Positions 1 through 13,700 of a stretch of DNA of 64,000 nt are shown here, one piece after another. Source of the stretch: Agapetus fuscipes (lineage: Eukaryota > Arthropoda > Insecta > Trichoptera > Glossosomatidae); NCBI GenBank assembly GCA_951799405.1, contig OX637351.1:9208251-9272250 (forward strand). Direction: 5' to 3'. Below the pieces are notes generated by a model. The model did not search any database. It saw only the letters and a program-made list of their open reading frames with translations, and was not told the origin of the DNA. Both the position numbers and the translations under genes were made by a program. Numbering within the stretch: the stretch's first letter is position 1; each line of letters opens with the position of its first letter.

Positions 1-175
1 AGGCTGGATGGACCTTTAGTGATCGGTATTTGGGAAAGGTTGGAGGAATTTTTCAACCCAGCGAAGAGCATATTGAAAAATATAAATGATATATTTTTTG
101 TGCTCTGCCGGGATTCAAACCCATAACTTTCCATTTACAAGTGAGAAGTGTTAACCACTAGACTACGGACTAGTC
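1..175 (-). mobile_element. SINE family A, truncated by window edge
   Basis: Minus-strand tRNA-like head (TAGTGGTTAACACTT, then a degenerate B box ending in TTTGAATCC) followed by GAGCACAAAAA and a body containing CTTCGCTGGGTTGAAAAATT; runs off the window before its tail. Confidence 0.8.
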
Positions 176-245
176 AAATTGTCATGTCAATGTAAACAAC
201 GTCCTTGGTTTTTCTTGAACTTTGTAAGCTGATTGTATGCTATAG

Positions 246-378
246 CCCTAGTACGAGTAAATAATACTCTAAGTATCGAGTTTTCAAGAAAAAAATATAT
301 GAGCTTTTCAAGTTCACATACATTTTTCTCAAATACTTGATACTTAGAGTATTATGAAAAAACTCGTACTTCGGATAC
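246..378. repeat. Hairpin repeat with ~30-bp inverted arms
   Basis: Arms containing AATACTCTAAGTATC on the left are matched by GATACTTAGAGTATT on the right, flanked by AGTACGAG/CTCGTACT. A palindromic MITE-like unit of about 130 bp. Confidence 0.6.
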
Positions 379-930
379 TGGTTTTCATTTTATGCACCTT
401 CATTATATACACCATGTATGTACTCGTATAGTACAGTCTCTGGAATCAGCGCAAACATTGTATGGAAATCTTTTTAATCAAATTTTAATTATAAATTTAG
501 GGTAAAAAAAAAAAACAAGCAATTCATTAAATACAAAAGAAATAAGACTTAAAATTATTATAGAAGGAAAAAAGTGTTGAAAGGCGAATAGAAATAAACT
601 AATGATGGATGTTTTGGGTGCTCACAAAATAATGAAAACTAAAAAAAATCATCTTATAGAAATGATGTACTTTATCATTATTGATAATCTGAAATTAAAG
701 TGTCGGGAAATTTTAACATCTAACATTTCTATGGTATCTCCGTAACTAATAAGATTTTCACTTTTGGTTTTTATCTTTAAAAATACCTCATTTCATGTGT
801 TAACTTAATACGTAGAGAAAATACTACATTACCATTAAAAATATGGGCTATTTTGGTCATCAAAGTTACTGGCCTCTCAATTAATTACCCTTGAGTAGCC
901 AAAAATAAGTAAAATGGATTGATATAAGTC
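379..930. other. AT-rich intergenic stretch, nothing recognised
   Basis: Low-complexity A/T-rich DNA downstream of Tsp; no gene, RNA or repeat end identified. Confidence 0.4.
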
Positions 931-1131
931 GGTGTTATGGCCACAGGGATCAAGAACTGGACAACGTTGGTTCGAATCTTGCCTCTAGCCCACTTGACCA
1001 TAACTTCGACCCTGGTACAACAGATGCCGTTGCATGCACACAAGCTTCTGCTTTCATATGAAGATAACTGGCCAGGCAAAATAGGTCAGTGGATTGAATT
1101 ACTTTCCACAAATCTATTTAAAAAAAAAAGT
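931..1131 (+). mobile_element. SINE family D (tRNA-Leu/Ser-like head)
   Basis: GGTGTTATGGCC...A-box-like start, GGTTCGAATCTTG B box, CTTCGACCCTGGTACAACAG body, CTGGCCAGGCAAAATAGGT and an A-rich end. Other copies at 3935-4350, 25905-26020 (part) and 42550-42768. Confidence 0.7.
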
Positions 1132-1148
1132 AAGTTTCTGTTTTACGT

Positions 1149-1631
1149 TTTATTTGTATTTTGAGGTGCTTCATAATTATTGTCCTTTAATTCTCCAATA
1201 AAGTTTATTATTTATTGTATTGTAAGGGATATGTTTCATTTATGTGTTACATCTTCAGGTTGAAATTCATTATTCATTGAAGTAGCTGTATTGAGGTTAG
1301 GTTTGATGTTTTCATCATATAGTAATTATTACTCTGTATGATTTTCCCTTTGTGCTTCATTTTTTACTATGATTTTCCCTTTGTGCTTCATTTTTTATTA
1401 TGATTTTCACTTTGTGCTTCATTTTTTACTGACCTACCTAATTGTGTTTTTAGGTTACCATGGATGTTCTTTCATTGTATTTTTAGGTTATGTTTGATGT
1501 TATGGTTATTTGAGGTTTTGTTTTAAGTGTTTATTGCATTATCAGGTTATATTTCATTTTCTCATTGTATTTTAAGGTTATGTTTACTGCATGATGATGC
1601 GCATGTGGTGTTTCCTTAAGAAGTACATGGC
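1149..1631 (-). other. Probable Tsp 3' UTR with candidate poly(A) signals
   Basis: AATAAA hexamers on the minus strand at 1211-1216, 1204-1209 and 1149-1154, about 420-480 nt after the stop. T-rich tandem repeats lie inside. The exact 3' end is not visible from sequence. Confidence 0.4.
1338..1430. repeat. 31-bp tandem repeat, three copies
   Basis: Units starting ATGATTTTCCCTTTGTGCTT at 1338, 1369 and 1400, each 31 bp; the third has one C-to-A change near its start. Lies in the presumed Tsp 3' UTR. Confidence 0.85.
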
Positions 1632-1726
1632 TTAGTAATTGGGAGATGTTGGTCTGGTGTTGTCCACACTGACTTCTTGTTTTAGCCTCGGAGGCAGTTC
1701 ACGGTAGATAGCCTCTGGAACATTTT
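1632..1726 (-). CDS. Tsp: Tsp exon 18: terminal exon and stop
   Basis: After a poly-T/CAG acceptor, phase 1 completes a Glu and reads [20 protein letters not shown], then [11 protein letters not shown] and TAA at 1634-1632. The phase match and the VPE/IYRELP-like tail identify it as the last exon. It is too short to appear as an open frame by itself. Confidence 0.88.
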
Positions 1727-4700
1727 CTGAAAAAAAAAAACAAAGACATAAAATGGGTTGATAGGGTAATTTCACGTATTTTTATTTATTTCATAAAATG
1801 ATATACTAAATCTAAATCTAAATCTAAGCTGCAAAGATATGTATCATTTGAGATTCATATTAAATGCATTCACACAAGCAGACATGCATAATTTCGCGCT
1901 TACACATGTCGCATGTGGACCTACAATATAAAAAATCCAATCTCAAATGAACATAAGCCCTGCAACTCTTGCCGACCTTCCCTGAATCAGGGGTGACATT
2001 GGCAAAGTGAACCATTGTTTACAGTATGGGTGGTCAGCCGCATACCAACCTATCAGTCAAGGAATACAAGCAACATTTTTAAAAATGCATCTGCGTTTTT
2101 AAAAAAATAAGATCTGGCTTAGTTTTTGAATTATAGCTCTGTAAAGGTTGTGCATTTTCAATTTCCGGTAAAACAGGGTATTTTTTTATTAATGCGGATG
2201 TGACGTCGATGGATCTTAGGATCTATGGAGTGTACCGTTAGGCTCTCGAAAACTGTCAGATCCATCTACGTCATTTTGACATCACAGCGTGGCTAGCCGG
2301 CCGAGCTGCGTTTTGGCGGGACTCAAATTCTCGACATTTTATTTTTGATAATTATCAATGATATCTTAAATTTTACTACTTAAAAAATATACAGTTGTGA
2401 GCCTTGAAATGTAATCTACACAACCATAGTATTTTAAGCCGTTTTCCCCACCACTGCAATTACCCCAATCCGTTTGACCTATTTATTCAAGTAAAAATAT
2501 GTACCCACATGTACCTATTGATGGTACAAAACTGTAGTGGCAAACTTAATCAAGGCATTGGGGTCTTTTGATTAAATCAAAACACTACCTAGCCCATATA
2601 AGCAAGTAGGATTTGGGAATTTTAAAATTTAGCTATTAGGAATAAAATAGGGCTCAATTTCTCGGTAAACTTAAAAAAAGAGGGTGCATGTGTCCTATTT
2701 GTGGAATATTCTGTTTTGTCTTGTGCGGCAATCGGAGTTTATGCAATGTGTCATTCATGGGTACTTGGCAAGCAATATCAAAATATTAGTTTTCCTTTTC
2801 CCTAGCAACCTGGGAAACAGACATCACATTTTTTGTGTTTATGGACTTAGTGCTATATCTAGAGCCCTACAGAAATGTTTTTATTTTTATCCTCATTTTG
2901 TTTTAAAAAATGGAAATTTCGCGTTTTGGCGGGGTTATTTTTTAAGGTGTAATCTACCAACCCAACATAGACTAAGAAAAAAAAAAAAAAAATTCTTTCT
3001 TTTCTGTCGCGTTCCAGACGGCAATCACAAAAATTACACATCAATATCGTTCCATTTCTCACGTAGAAACTTTCCTTCTCGAATTCTTCAGCCCGTTTTT
3101 GAACACTAACCGACACTTTAGGCATTTTACCGCACTCTCATATACCGACACCACGGGACGAAGTAAAGTGAGATTTCAATGCGCGTGAACGAAAGCCTAC
3201 GTACGGGATGCCAAGCGACCTCGGTGGCAAACTCTGTTAAGGCTAGAACAGTTCGGGTCGGGTCGGGCCGGCTACTTTTAGATCAGAATGTCTCGTGGGG
3301 AGGGGGGGGGGGAGAGGGGGGGGGGATCTGTCGGTGACTTGGCGCCTGGCTTGAATGCAGCAGTCTATGTCTGAGATGTGTCGTGGCATTTGGAACGGTG
3401 CGGTAGTGACGATTGCCGTAAAATGTCGTCCTTGGCAGAGATTTATGGCGATTTCGTCGTTATTTCGCGAATTCACTTCACAGTTGTAGATTTCGCGGTA
3501 AAGAGCCCAAATCGCGTTATTTCACGTTTATTTCGTAACAACGCGATTTTTATGTGGCTCTAGCTATACCTATCCATTAAGTATATATAGTTGGATAATT
3601 TGTTTTCTCTTTTGGGCGTCGTTTAGTGGCTCCAGCCACCTTTAGGGCGCTCATCCTTCGCTTGCTTCCTGGAAAACATGTAACTCTTTAACTTCTTCTT
3701 GAAGCGTTCTTCCGCGGTCTCCGTCCTCAGCTTCAGAGGTAGCTGGTTCCAGCTCAACGGTCCTTCTGAGCTAAACGCCCTATCCCCAAAGCCCGTTCTG
3801 CTCCGTTTAGATGGCATTTTCAGCCTGTTGATAGCATCACCTCTCGCTGAGCGAAGGGTGCACCGCTTACCAACAATCTCCTCAACCTCACACAGTTCAG
3901 TCAAATAAGATGCCTATTTTTGTAATCATCATTGTTGGTGTTATGGCCGAGGGGGCCAAGTGGGCCGATCATTCTAGCGTATTTGGATTAGAATAACGTT
4001 GGTTCGATCCCCGCTTGGGTTATTTGACCATAGCTTTGACCGTGGTTCAACAGATGTTATTGGGTAATTATTAACTAATAATTCATTAAAATAAACAATA
4101 ATGAATTATCAATTGATGATTATTAATTAAATAAAACACAGTTTCAATTCACTTGACAAAATTAAAAGAATATAAAAGTGAATGGAAACTGTGTTTTATT
4201 TCATTAATATACAATGGACTTTCACTGTGTAAACCACCAAACCCTTAAAAATATTAGTTGATGATATTGATACCTGTTTCTGGCCAGGCAGAATAAGTTG
4301 GTGAATTGCATTACTCTTCACAAATGTATGTATTTAAAAAAAAAAAAAAAACATCTTGCACTCACCGTTGCAGCGGTACACCAGATCAGACCAGATGATC
4401 ATCTCCTGAGAGAAGCAGAACACGCCCAGCCTGCCGCCCTTGAGAGTGGAGTCGTACACGTTCTGCGAGTCGGCCACCAGATGCTCTCCCTCGAAGATCC
4501 TGAGGCGGATGAGCCCAATGTGGGGCCGGTGGAGCAGCAGCCAGCGGTAGGCAGTGCGCTCCTTCCAGCCAACGTTACGAGGGTCCTTCCATAAGAGCTT
4601 CACCTAAAAATTGAGTCAATTATGTATTATTGGATTAGATTAGATTAGAATGTGAACAAAGTCCTTGGTTTATCTTGAACAGGCTGAGCGCATCAGAGTA

Positions 4701-7700
4701 ATCGACGCGTCGGAGCATAAAAGGGATAAGGGGCTTCATTCCGGACCAGGGGAGTCTTGAGCGTCAGTTCTCCAGATTCATCCAGGTGATTGGTGAGAGC
4801 AGTCTTTGTTGTTTTCTGCAGTTTTTATTTTATTTTATTTTTTTATTAAGCAAACAAACAGTTATACATGTATTACATTTGAATAAAAATGTAATTATGA
4901 CAATTAACAAAACAAGCAAAGTTTGGAAACATTGCATACTGTGACATAATTTCGCTGACAGCCTACCTTTGGCTAAAAAAGAAAATCAGGTAAATGAAGA
5001 GAAAAAAAACAATTATGAGAAAAATATTAACAGAAAGGAAAAGGAATGGGGGGAGAAGTGAGTAAGGAATGGAAAAGCATCCAACAGTTAAACCCCATGA
5101 GTCGTCATCAGGGATCTTTTTACAGCTTCTTTGAATTGCAGTATGGTGGTGTTAAATAGGTCAATGTTGATAAAAATAATGATTGTAGTTATTGCTGCGA
5201 TTTCTTTTAGCTTTGGTCATCCAGGCTTATTACAAGTCTGGCGGCACCAACTACAAATAGGCTCTTTTTAAAGATGTAATGATACGTTACCTGGTCAGCA
5301 GTGTCTCCGGTGTGCCAGTGAGAGTTCCTCATCATCTGTCCTGGGTGCTGGAGTCCACCAGCTTGAGCTGTTATCATGATGTGAGTTACCTGGTCAGCAG
5401 TGTCTCCGGTGTGCCAGAGAGAGTTCCTCATCATCTGTCCTGGCCCGGTGCTGGAGTCCACCAGCTTGAGCTGTATGCCGGGCTCGGCCACTGCGCGGAA
5501 CGGCGTCGGCTCCCAGTACGTCTGCGTGGCTTTCTTCCACATCACCGTGTAGAACTTCCTGTTGTCTTGCAAGCTGCAAGCAAACAATAAACCATTGACT
5601 ATTCACTGACTACATTAAATATTAGAGTTTACATTCCAAGGGGTCATTGATCTCTAACATGTCCGTGCCGAAAATGCCAATGTGACTTTCAACAATAAGA
5701 TTATCTAATCTAATCTAATCTAAGAACTGCAAAGATATGTTACAGTAGGGATTCACATTATATGCATTCTCACAAGCAGACAAGTACAAGTCCACTCTTG
5801 CACATGACGCATGTGAACCAACAACATAATGTTATGTAAATAGTAGATTAATATAGGTGTAAATCGTAGGTAGTGATAGTTATTATAGTATTATGTCAAA
5901 AGTAGATTAATATACTAGGTGCACACCCTAGGTAGCAATAATTATAGACCTAAGAAATCTACAAATTAAATGATCCTTTTCGCACGTTTAATAATAAAGA
6001 GCAATAACTCAAAAAACATGAATGTTGGGAAAACGCGTTTGAAGTTCAGACACCCAGTACAACTTGTATGGGATGAAAAAGGCGACCGATGTTTTATCTC
6101 GGTCATATTCGTCCAAATTGAACGGCTGTCGCATTCTACGCATTCTTCTCGCATTTTTCTTGCGTTTGATTACAAAATCTCGATTTTCCCAATTTTCGAG
6201 TTATTTCTCTTTATTATTAAACGTGCGTTTTGTACTCTTGAAGTTGGTAGAATGTTCGCGAGTGTTCTGGCAAAATTAGCTCCTAGAGACTTCTGTCTAA
6301 GAAAGTGTATAAGGAGCACAATTGAGTGCACTAAGTCAGTGAGATAGTTGCCTTTGATTTGAAGAGTGTATAAGCGATACTGAACTGTGAAAATAAATTT
6401 GTGTTACCAAAAGTATTCAAAATAAATGTAAATTTGTAAAATTAATTAAGTGCAAATAAAGATCCTGAAAGAAGACCTGTATGTTTTAATTATGAGACTT
6501 TTCGAACCCAAAAACATTACAATAAAAACCCAAATCTCAAATGGACATACACCCTGCAGCTCTTGCCGTCCTTCCCTTAAACAGGGGGGACATTGGCAAA
6601 GTGAAACATTTTCTACAGCATGGGTGGTCAGCCGTATACCAACTTATAAGTCAAGGAACATACACAACAAATAACATTTTAGACATAAACTGAAAATAAA
6701 AATAAACTAAATCCTGCTGAAAGCTCAAAACTTGACTTTATCCTCGCCACCTCAAGAGCATTGCAATTTTCTCAAAAATGTTTGACAAAAAACGGTTTGT
6801 AGTGCTTCGCCTTGAATAGAGATTAAAGAGGCTTACATTATATTTCCGTTTACCTGAAGATGAATCCCACATAGTCGTCGTCCACATCTGTGTCTACGAA
6901 GAACGTCCCTTCAAAGTCCACTCCGCTGAACGAGTCAAAGCCCACGGCCAGCCCCGGGTCACTGTTCATGGTCTGTACTATCTCAGCTCCCTTGTTGAAC
7001 ACCACCCAGTTGGGATCTATCTGAGACTCGCCCTCTGGGTCCAGAACCATGGTCTGATATGTCCTGAAATCAGAAAATTCACTTTTTATCCGAGACACGA
7101 ACCTTACGATAAAATACTTTTGCAACGTTTCAACGTTTTTGCCTTATCAAGAACAACAAAAAAAACTCTTATTTCCTCTGTACATTTTGCTATAAACAAT
7201 AATCATATAATTATCTATGACTGGTCCGTGCTTCAGTGTTAACACTTCGGACTCTGAATGGGAAGGTTGTAGGTTCGATTCATTAGTAAGAGAGAGTTAA
7301 CAAAAAAAGTCAGGTGAAATTAAAATTGTTCCTAGAAAGGTGGTACTACTGCAAATTATAATGGCTGCCAGTTGACAGATAACACGCGTTATAAATATTG
7401 TGATCTCTAAAATTGATGAAATTTAAACGAAAAAGGTATTATTTTTAGACTTTATGGCTGGATATGGATGTGTTATAATTGGGTGTCGAAACACAAAATG
7501 GATTGGAAAAACTGGCCTTATTTCGTATGACTACACCACTGCAACGTTTGACAGGACTGAGCGGGCTATAGTATTATTACGTTCTTTGCTGGATTATTTT
7601 TAATTAAAATGCCGGAATTTATTTTTAAGGATTTATTTTCACAATTTATTTTTTAGCATTACATTGAAAATCACTGGTGTATGTGTTATCTCGCAAAGGG

Positions 7701-10700
7701 CTTTATTGCAACTCCTCCTGTCCTACCATTTTGACCCCTTATATACTAGAGCGGAGAGATCATTCTCCCAATTTCTGGACTATTCCATCTAATCTAATCT
7801 AATCTAAGCTGCAAAGATATATATCATTTAAGATTTATATTAAAAGCATTCCCACAAGCAGATATGTATAATTTCGCGCTAACACATGCCGCATGTGGAC
7901 CTACAATATAAAAACCCAATCTCAAATGAACATAAGCCTTGCAACTCTTGCCGTCCTTCCCTGAAACAGGGGTGACATTGGCAAAGTGAACCAATTTTTT
8001 ACAGTATGGGTGGTCAGCCGCATAACAACCTATAAGTCAAGGAACATACAATATGACAAATTACATTTTTAAAATCAATAAACAACAATATACCTATACA
8101 TTGACATAAAAAAAACTAAATCACAAAACCAATTTTACTTTAACAAACCCCAGCCGCCAACATCACAGATCAACCGCCATTTCTTTCTATCCTTACATAC
8201 TTCTTTCATTTCCTCCAGAGTCATAACCTTCTTCATACAAGCTCTTCTTTTATTATGACTCTGGATATTCCATTCATTCGCAATTTCGGATATTTGGTCC
8301 ATCCATACCTTTCTCGGTCTTCCTCTACCACGACATCCATCTATTCTACCAACATATACTTTCTTCGTCAGTCTTTCCTCATTCATTCTCTCCATATGCC
8401 CAAACCATCACCAGAATATTTACACACACTACCAGCCAGGGACTACTAGATGATTCTATACTACGTGCATTGGTGTGTGCAGTCATTTTGATGTACCCAT
8501 GTGTGTACGAGCGCCTGTACTCTAAGTTCGCCACAGTATGTATCAATGCAGTAAGTTAGCTTCTACTCTATGTTATTACGCAATGCTTAGAACAGTATAG
8601 CAATGTTGACTACCTGAAGTCAGTGGCCCAGATCTTGGAGTTGTTGGGACAGTTGTCCAGGTGGTTGGGGATGTCATCAATATCAAAGTCATTCTCACAT
8701 CTGTCTCCAACTCCATTATCTGTAAGTAAAGATGTTGTTATGTTTTTACTGGGTTCTATTTTAATTAAACTGCAATTATTTATTTTAACAGAATTTATTT
8801 TACACAATTCACAACAATTGATTTCCAGCTCTGGCTTTCGAACTTCACAGCTGAATGTTTAATGGATACTCTGGCTGATGTCCTCTTATATAAGTGCAAC
8901 AGAGATCTTTCTTGCATATTCCAGATCATTCTTTGATCTCTCGCTCACACCAGAACGTCATTCTACGCACCAATAGCAACAACCAAGATTGCAAAGATTT
9001 TCGAGGTGTAATTCATACGAAAATAGTGTTCTGATTTTAGTTGTTTGAAAATTCATAAACCTTTACCAAAGACCGGTCATCAAAAGGTCCAGCCAGCCTT
9101 ACAGCAAGTAGCAACTGGGTCTTGCTTGAGAATTGGCGCTTTTTGCAGAGACGACCAAGCTCGCAGAGGGCTCTTGAGGTGCGATACACACAAAAACAGC
9201 GCTCACCAAATAAATCAGCCTAATTCAATAGCGCTCACCAAAAGTCTTTTCCTAATATTTATATTTATTAACTCCTCACTGTTGGCATCTTCTTGGTTGG
9301 GATTGTAGGCCAGCGGGCAGTTGTCCCGGATGTTTGGTATGCCATCATTGTCGGAGTCAGGATCGCAGGCGTCTCCCCGCCCATCATTGTCCGTGTCCAG
9401 CTGGTCGCTGTTGGGGATCTTGGGACAGTTGTCTTCACTGTCCTGGATGCCGTCTCTGGAAACCAACAGTCAATCAATGGACTCGACACATTTATGGTAG
9501 GGGGAAAAATGTAACATCTCTTGGCAGGACTAAAGGTTAATGAGAAATTATAAAAAATTTAAAAAACTTTTAATGTTTTTAAAAAGAGTTTTATTTTCAC
9601 AAATCGAGTGTATATTTCACCTCAAATACTTTTGACTTGCTTATATATATATATATAAGGATAATTTATTTTAATGTACACATAATTAAAGAGCGCCGTT
9701 TTTGTGTGTGTCACACCTCAAGGGCCCTCTCAAATCACGGATAAGATTTCTTGTAAAGATGTGTCTTTAGTGCTCCTTTAAAGACACCAACAGTCTTTGC
9801 CTTCCTCACATTAGGTGGCAGTCTGTTCCACTCCATTGGTCCCGCAAACCGGAAAGCACGGTCCCCAAAATTAGTGCGTGTCTGACGGTGTGGCTGAACC
9901 AAGTCCACCACGCCATCCCCTGCAGATCTGAGCGTTTGGCGCCTCAAATCCCTCTCAACGGGTGTAAACATGTCAGCCAAATATGAAGGAGCTGTACCAT
10001 TTACAGCCTTATACACCATCAGACAAACACGGTAGACCACCCTCTCCGGAAAACGAAGCCAATGCAGTTTCCCTAACAATGGAGTAATGCGAGTAAATTT
10101 AGACATCCCGAATATGAGTCTTGCCGCTGAATTCAGCACAGACTGAAGACGGTTGAACTGCTTTTTCGGCTGACCTATGTACAGCGTTGAGCAATAGTCA
10201 ACTCGTGACATCACAAAGGCATTCACCAGGGTCTTGACTGCTCCCGACGGTAAACATCTCCTGATCGCCTTTATCTGGCGAAGTTCAAAAAATGAGGAAG
10301 ATACAGTCGAGTTCAATTGCTCTCCCATTGTGAGGTTCCGATCCAGTGTGACTCCTAGAAGTCTGACTGAGTCGGAGGGCTGAATCAGCTCTCCCCCAAT
10401 GGAGAGTGGTACTCGAGTTGTCAAAAGATGATCACGCCTGGTTGTAGCCGCCCACATCACTTCTGTCTTACCCATGTTAAGGATTAGGCCATTGCTTGTC
10501 ATCCATTCACCAATCTCCGCAATGCAAGCTGCCACCCTGTTACTGAGAGTTTGTGCCATATGTGGCTGACACTGAGAGTAAATTTGCCAGTCATCTGCAT
10601 ATGCATGTGTAATGAGGCCCCATTTCTCAACTATACTCTCAATGTCAGCAGTGTATAAAATAAACAGGATCGGTCCCAACACAGACCCCTGCGGCACCCC

Positions 10701-13700
10701 GGAGATCAGCGAATAGGAAGGTGAGACACAGTCACAAGTACGCACTACCTGCTTGCGATCCGCCAAGTAGGAGGAGAACCACGCCAGCGCCTTATCCCTC
10801 AAGCCGTACGAACCCTCCAACCTCCTTATCAGAATATCATGACATACGGTGTCAAACGCCGCACTCATGTCCAGAAGCGCTAAGAGAGCAAGATCTCCGC
10901 AATCCACTGCCGATATCAGATCTGAGACCACCGTCAGTAAGCCAGTTTCAGTCGAATGATATTTTCGATAGGCTGATTGCCTCTTAGGCATCAGATCGTT
11001 AGCACTCAGATAAGATACCAGCCGATCAGAGACAATGCGCTCCAGTACCTTAGACAGAAACGGTAAGTTTGACACCGGCCTGAAATTGGAGAGATCGTTA
11101 GGATCGAGATTTGGCTTTTTTAATATTGGCGTTATTTGCGCTTCCTTTAAAAAGGAGGGGATAGTGGCATCCATTAGGCATCCATTGATAAACCTAACAA
11201 TAAATGGAGCCACTAGAAGAATGCACTCTTTTAGTACCCACGTCGGCACAGGATCCAGATCACACTGCTTATTTGGCGATCCCGCTACAACTCCCGTCAC
11301 CTCTTCAATAGAGGTCAGCCCAAGCACTTCAAGTTGTGATGCCATCTTTGCTTATGTCATTTTCAAGAGCGCACAGGTTATATAATAATAATAATAATGA
11401 TAATAACAATTTTACATTATTTTTAATTTAAAAATGGTTCACTTTGCCAATGTCACCCCTGTTTCAGGGAAGGTCGGCAAGAGTTGCAGGGCTTATGTTC
11501 ATTTGAGATTGGGTTTTTATATTGAAGGTCTACATGCGGCATGTGTTAGCGTGAACTTATAGATGTCTGCTTGTGGGAATGCGTTTAATATGAATCTTAA
11601 ATGATATATTTATCTTTGCAGCTTAGCTTTAGATTTAGATTTTATTTTTTAGATTTTAGTGCCGTTTTGTGAGTTCACCGCAAGGGCACTGCAGAGCCAT
11701 AGCCCCTCCTGAACAGACATGTCTTCAATCCTGACTTAAAAGCATTTGCACTCTCCACAGCGCTCATCCCGTGTGGTAAAGCATTCCACAGCAAAGGGCC
11801 GGCAATGCAAAAGGCGCGATCTAAATAATTGGCCATGTTGCTTCTGCGGGGAACCCTGAGTCTATTCACAGCAGTGCTGTATCCCAATCTTAAAGTCCCC
11901 CTCCTACCCTTTACTGTGTCACTTGAACTTGTACGTGTCTGCTTGTGAGAATGCATGTAATGTGATACCTCAATGTTACATATCTTTGAAACTTAGATTA
12001 GATTAGTTGTAGTTGTAACGCGTACCTGTCTCTGTCGATGTCGCTGTCACAAGCGTCCCCCACGTTGTCCTTGTCGCTGTCCTGCTGGCTGGGGTTGGGC
12101 ACCCTTGGGCAGTTGTCACACACGTCGCCCAGCCCGTCCACGTCGCTGTCCCGCTGATCCACATTGTAGTGACGAGGACAATTGTCCGCGTGGTTAGGAA
12201 TATCTGGAATAACATGTTGATAGAAAAGATATTGGAGCAAAATATTATGATGATGCCATCTTTGCACAATTTAAAAATATAATCCGGTAGAATAGGATAA
12301 TTTCACTTTTTTTTTAATTTTATAAAATGATGGACTTTGTTTTTAAAAATACATCTGTGTATAATAATTATAAATCTAAGTTGCATAGATATATAAGCAT
12401 TTAAAGCTCATATCAAATGCATGCCCACAAACAAACACGTGTAGTTTGCGCTTACAAATGCTAAATGTGAACCATTTTTTACAGTATGGGTGGTCAGCCT
12501 CATACCAACCTATAAGTCGAGGAATCTGCGTTTTAAAAAAAATAATATCTGGCGCAGTTTTTCAATTATAGCTCTTTAAAATTTGTGCATTTTCAATTTC
12601 CGGTAAAACAGGACAATTTTTTTTTTTAGGCAGATGTGACGTCGATGGATCTTCGGAGTGTACCGACGGGCCCAGGTAGCCTGTCGGATCCATCTACGTC
12701 ATTTTGACGTCACATCTTGGCTAGCTAGTTTTAGTAGTAGTAGGCCATGCTGTGTTTTGGCGGGACTCAAATTCTCAGCATTTTTTTTTAGAAAATTATC
12801 AATGATATCTTTATTTTTAATATTACTTAAAAGCGCTTCGGCATTGTAAACTCAAAAAATGTGAAAATAAAACTTTGTTTTAAAATAGTTGCTTTAATTA
12901 AAATTTAAATGAATTTTCACTCTGTGAATGCACTAACTCTAGAAAATTTAAATATATGGTTGTGATCCTTGAAATTTACTCTACATAACCATAGTATTTT
13001 CAACCGTTTTCCCCACCACTGCAATTACTTTATTGCAATTCAAGAAAAGAAATGAAATTTTGTTAAACGGCTTCTTATTAAAGCATAAGCATTGACCTAT
13101 TAAGAATTACAATCAGAGAATCTCATTGAGCTTTACTTCATCTACCAATCTAATCTAATCTAATCTAAGTTTGCAAAGATATGTTACATTGGAGATTCAC
13201 ATTACATGCATTCTCACAACCAGACAAGTACAAAGTCTGTACCAAGCTTATGCCTTTTTTTTAAGAAATCCTGTGTGGAAGACTCCCTAGATTTCAGAGA
13301 CTCTAGGGGTCTATGACACTTGCTGTAGTGCCGCAAAGGTGTTTCCGAGCTTGGTCGTTGCTAAAAAGCGCCAATACTCAAGCAAGACCCAGTTGCTGTA
13401 AGGCTGGATGGACCTTTTTAGTGACTGGTCTTTGGTAAAGGTTTTTTATGTTTTTTTTTAACCCAGCAAAGAGCATATTTATATAATTGTTATATTTTTT
13501 TGTGCTCCGCCGGGATTCGAATCCACAACCTTCCATTTACAAGTCGGAAGTGTTTGCCACTGGACTACGGACCGGTCCAAGAAATGCCAACGATCCGCAG
13601 TGTTCTCAAGCAGTCACCCATCCAAGTACTATCCACGCTCAATATTGCTTAACTTCGGTGATCGGACGAGAACCGGTGCTTTCAACATGGTATGGTCACT

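Noticed and set aside
2684..3109. 141-codon plus-strand open frame
   Set aside because: Low-complexity, ends in a poly-Lys/Phe tract from an A run, no family motif; chance frame in AT-rich intron.
6850..7125. Single-exon reading of exon 15 as a separate small protein
   Set aside because: Ends are splice sites in matching phase with exons 14 and 16; it is part of Tsp.
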